Below are positions 56,890 to 64,000 of a DNA stretch of 64,000 nucleotides, in pieces; within the stretch, counting starts at the first letter, position 1, and each line of letters begins with the position of its first letter. The translations under genes and the position numbers were made by a program. The notes below the pieces were generated by a model. That model did not search any database. It saw nothing but the letters and a program-made list of their open reading frames with translations, and was not told where the DNA came from. The DNA comes from an uncultured Prevotella sp. (GTDB lineage: Bacteria > Bacteroidota > Bacteroidia > Bacteroidales > Bacteroidaceae): assembly GCA_937895845.1 (NCBI GenBank), contig CALBLK010000076.1, forward strand, positions 1 through 64,000, read 5' to 3'.

Positions 56890-57419
56890 CCAGGCGATTC
56901 AACTTCCGCCGCAGACGGATGCCCGAACTCAACACCACATCGACGGCCGACATCTCGTTCATGTTGCTCGTGTTCTTCCTGGTGACCACCTCGCTGGGCA
57001 CGGACCGGGGCCTGGGACGCAAGTTGCCGCCTCTGTCCGACGAGAAACAGGAGCACGCCCTCGAGGTGACCAAAGACCAGGTGCTCACGCTGTCGCTTGA
57101 CGGCAATGACCGCCTGACCTGTGACGGACAGCCCATCGGCCGCCGGCAGCTGCGCCGCAGGGTGATGGAGTTTGTGGCCCAGAGGCCGGAAAAGAACGTC
57201 ATTGCCATCCATTCCATGCCGCAGACTTCGTATGCCGCTTATTTCCAGCTGCAACACACGGTGGTGACGGCCTACCGCGACCTGCGTGAACAGTGGGCGC
57301 GAAAGCACTTCGGCCGCACCCTCAGCGACTGTTCGGACGAAGAGCGCGAAGCGGTGGCCAAGCGGTTTCCGCAGCGCATAGCCGACACTGTGGGGACAGA
57401 GAAAGGGGGTGGGAAATGA
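56886..57419 (+). CDS. exbD: ExbD/TolR-type protein 1
   Basis: This is 177 aa from ATG 56886, overlapping the previous stop by 4 nt (MTRRFNFRRRRMPELNTTST). It has the single TM anchor with the conserved Asp (TADISFMLLVFFLVTTSLGT) and a periplasmic domain. It pairs with ExbB to couple proton flow to outer-membrane transport. The N-terminal Arg-rich stretch before the TM is typical. Confidence 0.85.
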   Translation: MTRRFNFRRRRMPELNTTSTADISFMLLVFFLVTTSLGTDRGLGRKLPPLSDEKQEHALEVTKDQVLTLSLDGNDRLTCDGQPIGRRQLRRRVMEFVAQRPEKNVIAIHSMPQTSYAAYFQLQHTVVTAYRDLREQWARKHFGRTLSDCSDEEREAVAKRFPQRIADTVGTEKGGGK

Positions 57420-57877
57420 GCCTTTTCCGTCGCAACAGCAACAGAATGCCGGGGCTTAACACGGCCTCCATGCCCGACCTGGTGTTCACCGTGCTCTTTT
57501 TCTTCATGATTGTCACCCACCTCCGCGAGGTGCCGGTCAAGGTACACTACCAGGCACCCCGGGCGCAGCGGCTGGACAAGCTGGCAAAGCGCTCGGCCGT
57601 GAGCTATATCTACATAGGCACGCGCGAGGGCGACGCGTCGGGGAAAACGGTCATCCAGCTCAACGACCGTTTTGCCACTGCCGGGGAGATAGCGGGCTAC
57701 ATCAGTGCCGAACGGGCCAGAATGACTCCGGAGGACTTGCAGAAAATGACGGTGAGCATCCGCGCCGACCGCGCGACACCCATGGCAGTTATCGCCGAGG
57801 TGAAACAGGCGCTGCGCCAGGCCAACGCGCTCCGCGTCCATTACTCCGCTGACGAGAAGGCCAAGCCGGCGCACTGA
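57416..57877 (+). CDS. exbD: ExbD/TolR-type protein 2
   Basis: This is 153 aa from ATG 57416, overlapping the previous gene by 4 nt (MSLFRRNSNRMPGLNTASMP). The TM anchor with its Asp is MPDLVFTVLFFFMIVTHLRE. A second ExbD in the same operon is common in Bacteroidota. The four genes exbB, small membrane gene, exbD1 and exbD2 are tightly coupled. Confidence 0.85.
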   Translation: MSLFRRNSNRMPGLNTASMPDLVFTVLFFFMIVTHLREVPVKVHYQAPRAQRLDKLAKRSAVSYIYIGTREGDASGKTVIQLNDRFATAGEIAGYISAERARMTPEDLQKMTVSIRADRATPMAVIAEVKQALRQANALRVHYSADEKAKPAH

Positions 57878-57997
57878 CTTTTTTACAGAAAGCAAATGCT
57901 GGCAACAACCGGCCCCACCGAAGCAAAAAAAATGTCAAACTGTAATTGAAACAATTTGATTTGGTTTTGGTTTGTTGTGCGTGTGATTTTTTTTATG

Positions 57998-58005
57998 TAC
58001 CTTTG
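57998..58005 (+). promoter_or_regulatory. -7 box (TACCTTTG) of the Lrp-type gene
   Basis: It matches TAnnTTTG, 18 nt before the ATG at 58024. The nearest TTTG lies 23 nt upstream (57971-57974), longer than usual, so the -33 element is uncertain. Confidence 0.6.
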
Positions 58006-58023
58006 TGGCATAAACTATACATT

Positions 58024-58512
58024 ATGTCATACCAGAAATTAGACAAGCTCGACAAGCAAATCTTGCGCCTCATCGCTGATGACGCGCGCATTCCTTTCCT
58101 TGAGGTGGCCCGTGTCTGTAATGTCAGTGGCGCGGCCATTCACCAGCGTATCCAGAAACTGACCAACAGTGGCATCCTCAAAGGCTCGCAGTTTATCATT
58201 GACCCCGAGAAGATAGGCTATGAGACGTGTGCCTATATCGGGCTGAACCTCAAGAACCCGGAGCGTTTTGACGAGGTGGTCGACGAGCTCAGGCACATCC
58301 CCGAGGTGGTGGAGTGCCACTACACCACAGGCGACTTTGACATGTTCATCAAGATTTACGCGCTCAACAACCATCACTTGCTCAACATCATCCATGACAA
58401 GCTGCAGCCGCTGGGCCTGTCGCGCAGCGAGACCATCATCTCGTTCAACTCGGCCATTGACCGCCAGCTGCCCATCATGGACATCCCGGCAGCCGAAACA
58501 GCGGAGGACTGA
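58024..58512 (+). CDS. Lrp/AsnC family transcriptional regulator
   Basis: This is 162 aa from ATG 58024. The N-terminal helix-turn-helix is KLDKLDKQILRLIADDARIP followed by FLEVARVCNVSGAAIHQRIQ. The C-terminal ligand-binding/oligomerisation domain contains IGLNLKNPERFDEVVDELRH and GDFDMFIKIYA. It probably senses an amino acid. An upstream in-frame ATG at 57946 would place the promoter box inside the gene, so it is rejected. A strong terminator follows. Confidence 0.88.
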   Translation: MSYQKLDKLDKQILRLIADDARIPFLEVARVCNVSGAAIHQRIQKLTNSGILKGSQFIIDPEKIGYETCAYIGLNLKNPERFDEVVDELRHIPEVVECHYTTGDFDMFIKIYALNNHHLLNIIHDKLQPLGLSRSETIISFNSAIDRQLPIMDIPAAETAED

Positions 58513-58560
58513 GCGGGGCTGGATGTGCGCCCCTTGGGCGCCACAGGCTAAAAGAAATCC

Positions 58561-58612
58561 AAGCAGCCAGGGGAGACAGGCTTTAAAAAGCGACTGTCTC
58601 CCCTGGCTGCTT
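58561..58612. terminator. Bidirectional terminator
   Basis: A 19-bp perfect stem (AAGCAGCCAGGGGAGACAG / CTGTCTCCCCTGGCTGCTT) with a 14-nt loop lies between the converging Lrp-type gene and the ABC-2 permease gene. Confidence 0.85.
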
Positions 58613-58676
58613 TAACCTAAGCAGGTCTGTATCTCGTCCTGATGACCGACAGGGGTTGCGGGCCGCGGGCTGCGCG

Positions 58677-59921
58677 TCACAACTTGGCCCGGGCCTTGAA
58701 CCGCGCACGCACCTCGCGCTTGCGCCTGAGGGCACGGATGCGGCCAAGGGCGTAGCGGTGGGCGACGGCCGCCTGGTAGCGGTAGACGGCGCAGGCCAGC
58801 AGGCCATACACGGCCACTTGAATCCAAAGGGCCACATACTCGGTGGCCACATCGTTGAGGGTGGCCCCCATGCTGTTGGTGCGCACAAAGGCGCGGATGC
58901 CAAACGTGGAGGGAAAAAGCCACGAGAACGACTGCCAGAAGACCGGGATGTCACTCTGGGGCCACGACACGCCCGACATGAACAGCAGCGGAACGGAGAA
59001 GAACACCACCAGGAGCAGCACGTTCTCGCGGTAGCGTACAAGGCAAGAGATGGTCATGGCGAAGAAAATGCTGGCCAGGGTGAAAGGCAGAAGGACACCA
59101 AGAAGCTCGCGCCATCCGGCCAGCGTGACAAAGTGGAACAGGCGGGGGACGACGATGGTGAGGTAGCTCCCCATCACGGCATACACCATCAGGTAGAACA
59201 GCGCCTTGCCGGCTACGATGCAGCCCACGCCCCTGCTGCGGCGCGTCAGCGGCACCAGGAAGCCGTAGTTGTTGCGCTCGCGGGCCGTGCCGGCGGCCAG
59301 TCCCACGCCGAGCACGAGCGACTGCTGGATAATCAGTATCAGAACACCGGGAAGAATGAAGTTGCCATAGCCGCCAGTGGGGTTGAAAACGGGCACCTCG
59401 TCAATGGTCAGCGGATGGGCTGTCAGCTCGTCCTCGCGGGCGGTCTGGTTGCCGGCCAGGGCTATCTGCAACCGGCCGTTCATCGCCGAAGCCACGTTGC
59501 TGGCTGTCTGGAACACCGCCTTGTAGTAGAGCATCAGGCTCATGCTGCAGTAAACGCTCACGGTCGTCTGCTCCATACGGCTGAGCCGCAGTGCAAAGTC
59601 GGACGGAATGTAGTAGATGCCATACACCTCTCCCTTGCTCATCAGCAGCTTGGCCTCGTCCATGGAGGCCACCCTCGCGGCCACGCGAACGTCGGGCGAG
59701 GCGTCACACTGCTGCACAAAGGCGCGGCTGCCTGAGCTGCGGCTGTTGTCGACAACGGCCACGGGCACCTCGCGCACCACCTCGTTGTTGTATATCCAGG
59801 AATAGACCAGGGGGTAGCCCAGCGGCAGGAGTATGAAGAAGATGAGCACACCCTGGTCGCGGAGCGTGTATTTCAGCTCGTTGTGCCAGACTTCGCAAAT
59901 CATTCTGATACGGTTCTTCAT
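58677..59921 (-). CDS. ABC-2 type permease (exporter subunit 1)
   Basis: This is 414 aa from ATG 59921 (MKNRIRMICEVWHNELKYTL). The N-terminal TM (LIFFILLPLGYPLVYSWIYN) is followed by a large periplasmic part and several TM segments near the C-terminus. This is the layout of the YhhJ/YbhR group. It is encoded with a second permease, an HlyD adaptor and a TolC-like channel, which suggests a tripartite efflux system. No ATPase gene lies in the visible part. Confidence 0.82.
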   Translation of the reverse strand: MKNRIRMICEVWHNELKYTLRDQGVLIFFILLPLGYPLVYSWIYNNEVVREVPVAVVDNSRSSGSRAFVQQCDASPDVRVAARVASMDEAKLLMSKGEVYGIYYIPSDFALRLSRMEQTTVSVYCSMSLMLYYKAVFQTASNVASAMNGRLQIALAGNQTAREDELTAHPLTIDEVPVFNPTGGYGNFILPGVLILIIQQSLVLGVGLAAGTARERNNYGFLVPLTRRSRGVGCIVAGKALFYLMVYAVMGSYLTIVVPRLFHFVTLAGWRELLGVLLPFTLASIFFAMTISCLVRYRENVLLLVVFFSVPLLFMSGVSWPQSDIPVFWQSFSWLFPSTFGIRAFVRTNSMGATLNDVATEYVALWIQVAVYGLLACAVYRYQAAVAHRYALGRIRALRRKREVRARFKARAKL

Positions 59922-59953
59922 CACGGACGGAGTTAGAGTGGTTCTCCCCTGCG

Positions 59954-61114
59954 TCAGGGAAGGTAGACATATTCGGTGACTTCGCGCTTCAGCCGCGAGA
60001 GGAACGGCAGCGGAAGCAGGGCGAAAGCGACGAGCGCGGCCACGTGGGGCCACGCGCAGACAAGGGGAAAGCCGTTGAACACACTCACCTGGTAAACCAT
60101 GAAATGGTGGCGCAGGGGGAACAGCCACGACAAGGCCTGAAGCGGAGTGTCCATCGAAAGCACGGGATAGGCCGAGCCTACAATCGAGAAGCTGAGCACA
60201 CCCCACAGCGAGCAGACGCTCATGCTGAAGCGCAGTGACGGCATCAGCGCGAAGGCAAAGATGCCGAAGCCCTGCGAGGCCAGCACGGAGAGCAGTCCCA
60301 GCAGCAGCAGGCGGCCGGCGCCTCCGGGGTGGGGGAAGTGCAGGATGTCAAAGACATAGAACATGTAGGCATACATAACGGCGAGGAAGATGAGCGTCTG
60401 CGGCAGCATCTTTCCCGCGAGCGCCTTGACCATGCTTCCGTTGGCGCAGCTGATCCATTCGCGGTTGGTGCCGCCTTTCAGCTCGGTGCCGATGGAATAG
60501 GGGGTGACCAGGAAGATGAACAGCATGATGACACCCGGCAGCAGCATGGTGCTCAGGTAGATGTTGTAGTTGGCCCAGGGGTTGGAAATCTGGTGCAGGT
60601 CGATGGTGATGGGCTGAAGAAAGGCCTTCACCTGCCTGGCTGTGAGACCCTTGGCCGTCAGTGTGGCCTGGCCAACGCCGGCACCGCCGAGCGTGCTCAC
60701 CGTCTTCAGGTCGCGGAAAAGCAGCGCGCCAGACGTGAGCGAGGTCATGCTGTAGTAAATGGAGATGCGGGGCTGGCGGCAGGACAGGAGCTTGTCGGTG
60801 GTGCCTTTGGGATAATAGAGAAAGGCGTAAATCTCGTTGCGCTGGATGGCCTTGCGCGCCTCGGCCACCGAGGGGTAGTGTGCCACCACGTGCGATGACT
60901 GCATGGCATCGAGCAGGCGCACCAGCTTGCGGCTTGTGGCCGTGTTGTCAAGGTCGACAACCCCCACCGGCATATCCGTCGGCTGCCCCTTGTCCATCAG
61001 CGAGGTGAAGAAGAAGATGACTGCCACGGGGAACACCACCATGCAGAAGGTGTATATTGGGGTGCCCGCCAAGCGCCTGCACTCCCGGCCGGCTATGGTC
61101 AGTATGGCTCTCAT
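59954..61114 (-). CDS. ABC-2 type permease (exporter subunit 2)
   Basis: This 386-aa protein (MRAILTIAGRECRRLAGTPI) has an N-terminal TM (TFCMVVFPVAVIFFFTSLMD), a periplasmic domain and C-terminal TM segments, homologous in layout to the other permease. It overlaps the adaptor gene start by 4 nt. The two permeases would form a heterodimer with an unseen ATPase. Confidence 0.82.
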   Translation of the reverse strand: MRAILTIAGRECRRLAGTPIYTFCMVVFPVAVIFFFTSLMDKGQPTDMPVGVVDLDNTATSRKLVRLLDAMQSSHVVAHYPSVAEARKAIQRNEIYAFLYYPKGTTDKLLSCRQPRISIYYSMTSLTSGALLFRDLKTVSTLGGAGVGQATLTAKGLTARQVKAFLQPITIDLHQISNPWANYNIYLSTMLLPGVIMLFIFLVTPYSIGTELKGGTNREWISCANGSMVKALAGKMLPQTLIFLAVMYAYMFYVFDILHFPHPGGAGRLLLLGLLSVLASQGFGIFAFALMPSLRFSMSVCSLWGVLSFSIVGSAYPVLSMDTPLQALSWLFPLRHHFMVYQVSVFNGFPLVCAWPHVAALVAFALLPLPFLSRLKREVTEYVYLP

Positions 61115-62103
61115 TTTTTGCCTTTCAACACCAATGACATGCCCGGGCGCAGTCCGTCAATGTGGCTGGTGGGGAGCGCCTTCACCTCAAAGGTCTTCAG
61201 ATCATACTGCCCGTTGGCCTTGGTGGCCTTCCAAACGGCGTAGCTGCCCTCGTCTTTCACCGCGGTGACTTTCATCTGCACGTCCTTGTTGAAGGCCGGG
61301 ACAAAGGCCGTGAAGCGGTCGCCCACCTTCATGCCGTTCAGCTGGTCCTCGCGCACATTGAACGTTCCCCACAGGTCTTTGAGCACGGACACGGTCATGA
61401 TGGGGGAGCCTGTGCCCACGAGCTCGCCCACCTTGGGGTACACTTCGCTCACCTCGCCCTCCATCTGGGCCGTCTGTACGGTCTCGTGGAGATAGCTGCT
61501 CACCTCGGCCACGGCACCCCTGGCCCTGTTCACCTGTGCGGTAGCGGCCTTTTTCTCCTCGAGCCGCGCGCCGTTGCGCGCCATGTCGTACTGGCTCTGG
61601 GCTGCCTTCGCCTGGGCCTCGAGGGCCTTGTAGTTGGCAAAAGCCTCGTCGCGCTTCTGGGCACTCATCACCCCGGCGTCAAACAGACGCTGCACCCGGC
61701 GGTACGACTTCTCCGCTATCTCCAGCCCGGCCTTGGCCTGCTGGAGCACCTGGAAGGCGCCGCGCACCTGCTCGGCGCGCGCGCCGTTGCGCGCCATCTC
61801 GTCCATGGCCGACGCTGCGTCCTCGGCGCTCCGGGCCTGTTGCATCTTGGCCCGCACGTCGGGAGCGTCGATGATGGCCAGCGTGTCGCCCACTCTCACG
61901 TAGTCGCCCTCCTTGACCCTGAGCTCGAGGATGCGCCCCGGCACTTTGCTTGACACGCGGTATTCGGTCACTTCGACCTGTCCCTGGATGGTTTCATCCT
62001 CGTTACCCAAGGCGAAGTAGCCGATGGCGGCAACGGTGGCGACCACAGCCGTGAAGCCGGCGGCGGCCATCAGGATATTGCTGTTCTGTGATTTTGTTGA
62101 CAT
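61111..62103 (-). CDS. HlyD-type periplasmic adaptor (membrane fusion protein)
   Basis: This 330-aa protein has one N-terminal TM (ILMAAAGFTAVVATVAAIGY), a lipoyl/barrel part (VEVTEYRVSSKVPGRILELR, VKEGDYVRVGDTLAIIDAPD) and a long helical hairpin. It connects the inner-membrane permeases to the TolC-like channel. It lies between them in the operon, 12 nt from the TolC gene. Confidence 0.88.
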   Translation of the reverse strand: MSTKSQNSNILMAAAGFTAVVATVAAIGYFALGNEDETIQGQVEVTEYRVSSKVPGRILELRVKEGDYVRVGDTLAIIDAPDVRAKMQQARSAEDAASAMDEMARNGARAEQVRGAFQVLQQAKAGLEIAEKSYRRVQRLFDAGVMSAQKRDEAFANYKALEAQAKAAQSQYDMARNGARLEEKKAATAQVNRARGAVAEVSSYLHETVQTAQMEGEVSEVYPKVGELVGTGSPIMTVSVLKDLWGTFNVREDQLNGMKVGDRFTAFVPAFNKDVQMKVTAVKDEGSYAVWKATKANGQYDLKTFEVKALPTSHIDGLRPGMSLVLKGKK

Positions 62104-62115
62104 GATACTGATGTG

Positions 62116-63669
62116 TTAGTTGCCGATATGCAGTGTTCCCAATGCCTTTCTCATGCTCGACTCGCTGAGCTTGACGTCTATCTCGGCGTCAATCTTCTGG
62201 GTTTGCGCTTTCAGCCAGGCCGTCTGGGCCTCCATCACGTTGGTGGTGGGCATCACGCCCTCCTTGAATCCGATGCTGGCGCAGCGCAGGTTTTCCTCCG
62301 CCTGCCTGGTGCTGGCCTGGGCCATGGCCAGCCTCTTGGCGGCCTCTCCCATCTTGAAGCGGCTCTGGCTCACCTGGAGGTCCATCTTCTCGCGTGCGTC
62401 GTCCATCTCCAGCCGGGCCATGGCTGTGGCGTTCCTGGCCGCGCGTGCCTTGTAGGTCACGTCGCCCCAGTTCCACACGGGCACGGCAACCAGCACCCCT
62501 ACGTTCCACATTCCGCTGAACTTCCGTTGGAACCCGTTGAACAGGTTGGGGTTGCTGACGGAGTATCCGCCCACGAGAGCCACCTTGGGCAGGTTTCCTG
62601 CCTTGATGAGCCGGGTGGCCTGCTCGCTCAGCTCCACTGTGGCCTGTAACATTTTCAGCTCGGGCCGGTTGTCCACCGTGACGCTGCCATTGTCTTGAGG
62701 CAGTGCGGCCGCGCTCTTGCCCGCCAGTTCCTCCTTGTCCTCGTCGGCGAGTGTGATCTGCGTTTCTGCCGGAAGCCCGCACAGCTGGCACAGCAGCATC
62801 TTGGCCAGGGCCAGCCCGTTGTCCACCTGTGTGAGGGCCATCTCGGCCTCGTTCACCCTGACGGCGACACTCAGGCCGTCCGACCGGGTGGCCACGCCCT
62901 CGCCAATCATCTTGCTGACATCGCCGTTAAATCTTTTCACCAGCTCCAGGTACTGTTCGGCCAGCTTCCGCTTGTGCTTCAGCGACACCACAGTCCAGTA
63001 GGCCTGTTCGGTATTGTAGAGTGTGGCTTGGGCGGCGGCGTCGGCGCTGCTGGCGGCCAGCTGCTCGCCCAGGTCGGCCATCTTGTTCATGGCCGCAATG
63101 CTTCCGCCCATATAGATGGGCTGGGTGAGCATCACCGAACCGGCGAACATGTTGTGCGTGTCGGTGCGGAAGGCGTCTGCGATGCTCTGTCCCTCGGCGT
63201 TGAGCCGCCCGGCCAGGTTGCCCACCTGGCCCTGGATGCTGCCCATCAGCTGCTGTGTGTTGGTGTTGAATGGAGCCAGGGCGTTGTCAAGCTTGCCTAT
63301 CTGCTCGGGCGTGAGCGACTGTGCGAAGCCCTGGAGCCCCTGTGCTACCCCGTGCGTGGCGGTAGTCCCTATGCCCGAGAGGCGCGCCTTCTGCTCGTCG
63401 GTGAGGATGGAAATCTCCTTGCTTGAGTAGAGGTAGCCGCCCATCACCTGTACCTGGGGCAGGTATTTGGTGCGGGCCGACTTGCGCAGGTTCATGGCTG
63501 CCTCCTGCTTGAGCTTGGCTGTGCCGAGCTGCTTGTTGTTGCTCATGGCCATGGCCAGGCAGCTGTCCAGTGACAGCTGGCGCTGTGCCACGGCTGTGGC
63601 TGGGGCTGCCAGCAACGCCAGCAGGATGGCCATGCCGCTGGCACTGTGTATTCCTGTTCTTGTTCTCAT
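62116..63669 (-). CDS. TolC-type outer-membrane efflux channel
   Basis: This 517-aa protein has a signal peptide (MAILLALLAAPATAVAQRQL) and the repeated outer-membrane-factor pattern of long helices and beta strands (LSLDSCLAMAMSNNKQLGTA, then KMADLGEQLAASSADAAAQA, SNPNLFNGFQRKFSGMWNVG). It forms the trimeric exit duct of the efflux system encoded with it. It has two repeats of the TolC family. Confidence 0.88.
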   Translation of the reverse strand: MRTRTGIHSASGMAILLALLAAPATAVAQRQLSLDSCLAMAMSNNKQLGTAKLKQEAAMNLRKSARTKYLPQVQVMGGYLYSSKEISILTDEQKARLSGIGTTATHGVAQGLQGFAQSLTPEQIGKLDNALAPFNTNTQQLMGSIQGQVGNLAGRLNAEGQSIADAFRTDTHNMFAGSVMLTQPIYMGGSIAAMNKMADLGEQLAASSADAAAQATLYNTEQAYWTVVSLKHKRKLAEQYLELVKRFNGDVSKMIGEGVATRSDGLSVAVRVNEAEMALTQVDNGLALAKMLLCQLCGLPAETQITLADEDKEELAGKSAAALPQDNGSVTVDNRPELKMLQATVELSEQATRLIKAGNLPKVALVGGYSVSNPNLFNGFQRKFSGMWNVGVLVAVPVWNWGDVTYKARAARNATAMARLEMDDAREKMDLQVSQSRFKMGEAAKRLAMAQASTRQAEENLRCASIGFKEGVMPTTNVMEAQTAWLKAQTQKIDAEIDVKLSESSMRKALGTLHIGN

Positions 63670-63724
63670 TTGTCCTTGCCTTTCTTCTGTTTGGCTGTTG
63701 CGGCTGACGCGGTGCGCCGCGGTG

Positions 63725-64000
63725 TCATTTCACCGTGAACGTGCGCGACCCAATCATGTTCCCGTCTGTGAAAACGCTCACGTGGTAGGTGCCGGCGCTG
63801 AGGTATTCGGTGACGTTCCAGTAGGTGGTCACGCTGATTTCCTCGCCGGTGTACTCCACGCTTTTCTTCATGGAGTAGGCGATGTTGCGCGATTCGTAGC
63901 TGAAGGTGCCGCCGTTGCTCAGCACCTCACCGGTGGGCTTGGCGATGCGGACGTAGAATGTGCGCATGCCGTTGGCGGCCGTCACGTTCTTTGCCACGTT
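63725..64000 (-). CDS. Unknown protein, C-terminal part (runs off the window)
   Basis: The open frame continues past position 64000 without a clear start inside the window. The visible end (FYVRIAKPTGEVLSNGGTFS, YWNVTEYLSAGTYHVSVFTD, GSRTFTVK) is beta-rich, like an Ig-type or adhesin-like C-terminal domain. It is upstream of the TolC gene on the same strand, so it may be part of the efflux operon. No family is assigned. Confidence 0.6.
   Translation of the reverse strand, partial: NVAKNVTAANGMRTFYVRIAKPTGEVLSNGGTFSYESRNIAYSMKKSVEYTGEEISVTTYWNVTEYLSAGTYHVSVFTDGNMIGSRTFTVK

Noticed and set aside
57946..58512. Longer start (57946) for the Lrp-type gene
   Set aside because: It would put the TACCTTTG promoter box inside the gene and adds a Cys-rich segment unlike the family.

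Overview
The window is a chromosomal segment of a Bacteroidales bacterium (Bacteroidota). It carries most of a temperate siphophage genome (positions 1 to about 44.6 kb, left end outside the window) joined to ordinary host chromosome (44.6-64 kb). The host assignment rests on type IX secretion genes (PorX-like and PorW/SprE-like), a Bacteroidales-type FabI, and several promoters of the Bacteroidota form TTTG-N20-TAnnTTTG. The host part is visibly richer in G+C than the prophage. A Prevotellaceae-like host is possible but not shown.

Prophage, right to left. The integrase sits next to the 3' end of host mnmE. The lysogeny module (41.1-43.2 kb, plus strand) has an XRE repressor, an Mrr-type restriction endonuclease and two small regulators. 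Leftward from a divergent control region (40.97-41.16 kb) run the early genes: small regulators, a sigma-like protein, a putative annealing recombinase, a 189-aa diversified protein, an HNH endonuclease, a YqaJ-type exonuclease, an SF2 helicase, a DnaD-like initiator, a primase-helicase and an SSB-like protein. Next comes a PP-loop / ParB-methyltransferase / acyltransferase cassette that looks like a DNA base-modification module. Packaging and head genes follow (terminase, portal, MuF-ART fusion). A plus-strand island (17.0-20.2 kb) interrupts the structural module. The remaining head genes, tail tube, a tRNA-Met, tail chaperones with a likely -1 frameshift, tape measure, Dit-like protein and fibre protein come after it. 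A diversity-generating retroelement (DGR) ends the visible part.

The main discovery candidate is the DGR. Its reverse transcriptase (1353-2423), template repeat (2537-2650) and adjacent variable repeat (2747-2860, in a lectin-fold tail protein) are clear. A second variable repeat lies about 34.6 kb away (37341-37412) inside an early-operon protein encoded between recombination genes. Both variable repeats differ from the template almost only at template adenines. Both share the same three fixed differences at the putative IMH end, and both are followed about 30 bp later by a hairpin. One retroelement therefore appears to diversify a virion adhesin and a non-structural early protein. Other unusual features are a MuF head protein with a C-terminal ADP-ribosyltransferase domain, candidate iteron origins, a 54-nt symmetric hairpin between the terminase genes, and several dispersed phage-specific repeats.

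Host segment. mnmE and fabI are followed by the minus-strand cluster aroA, a small Cys-rich protein, a metal ABC permease, porW-like, porX and tsaE. Then come tRNA-Pro, an ExbB/ExbD-type energy-transduction operon, an Lrp/AsnC regulator, and an operon with two ABC-2 permeases, an HlyD-type adaptor and a TolC-type outer membrane channel.
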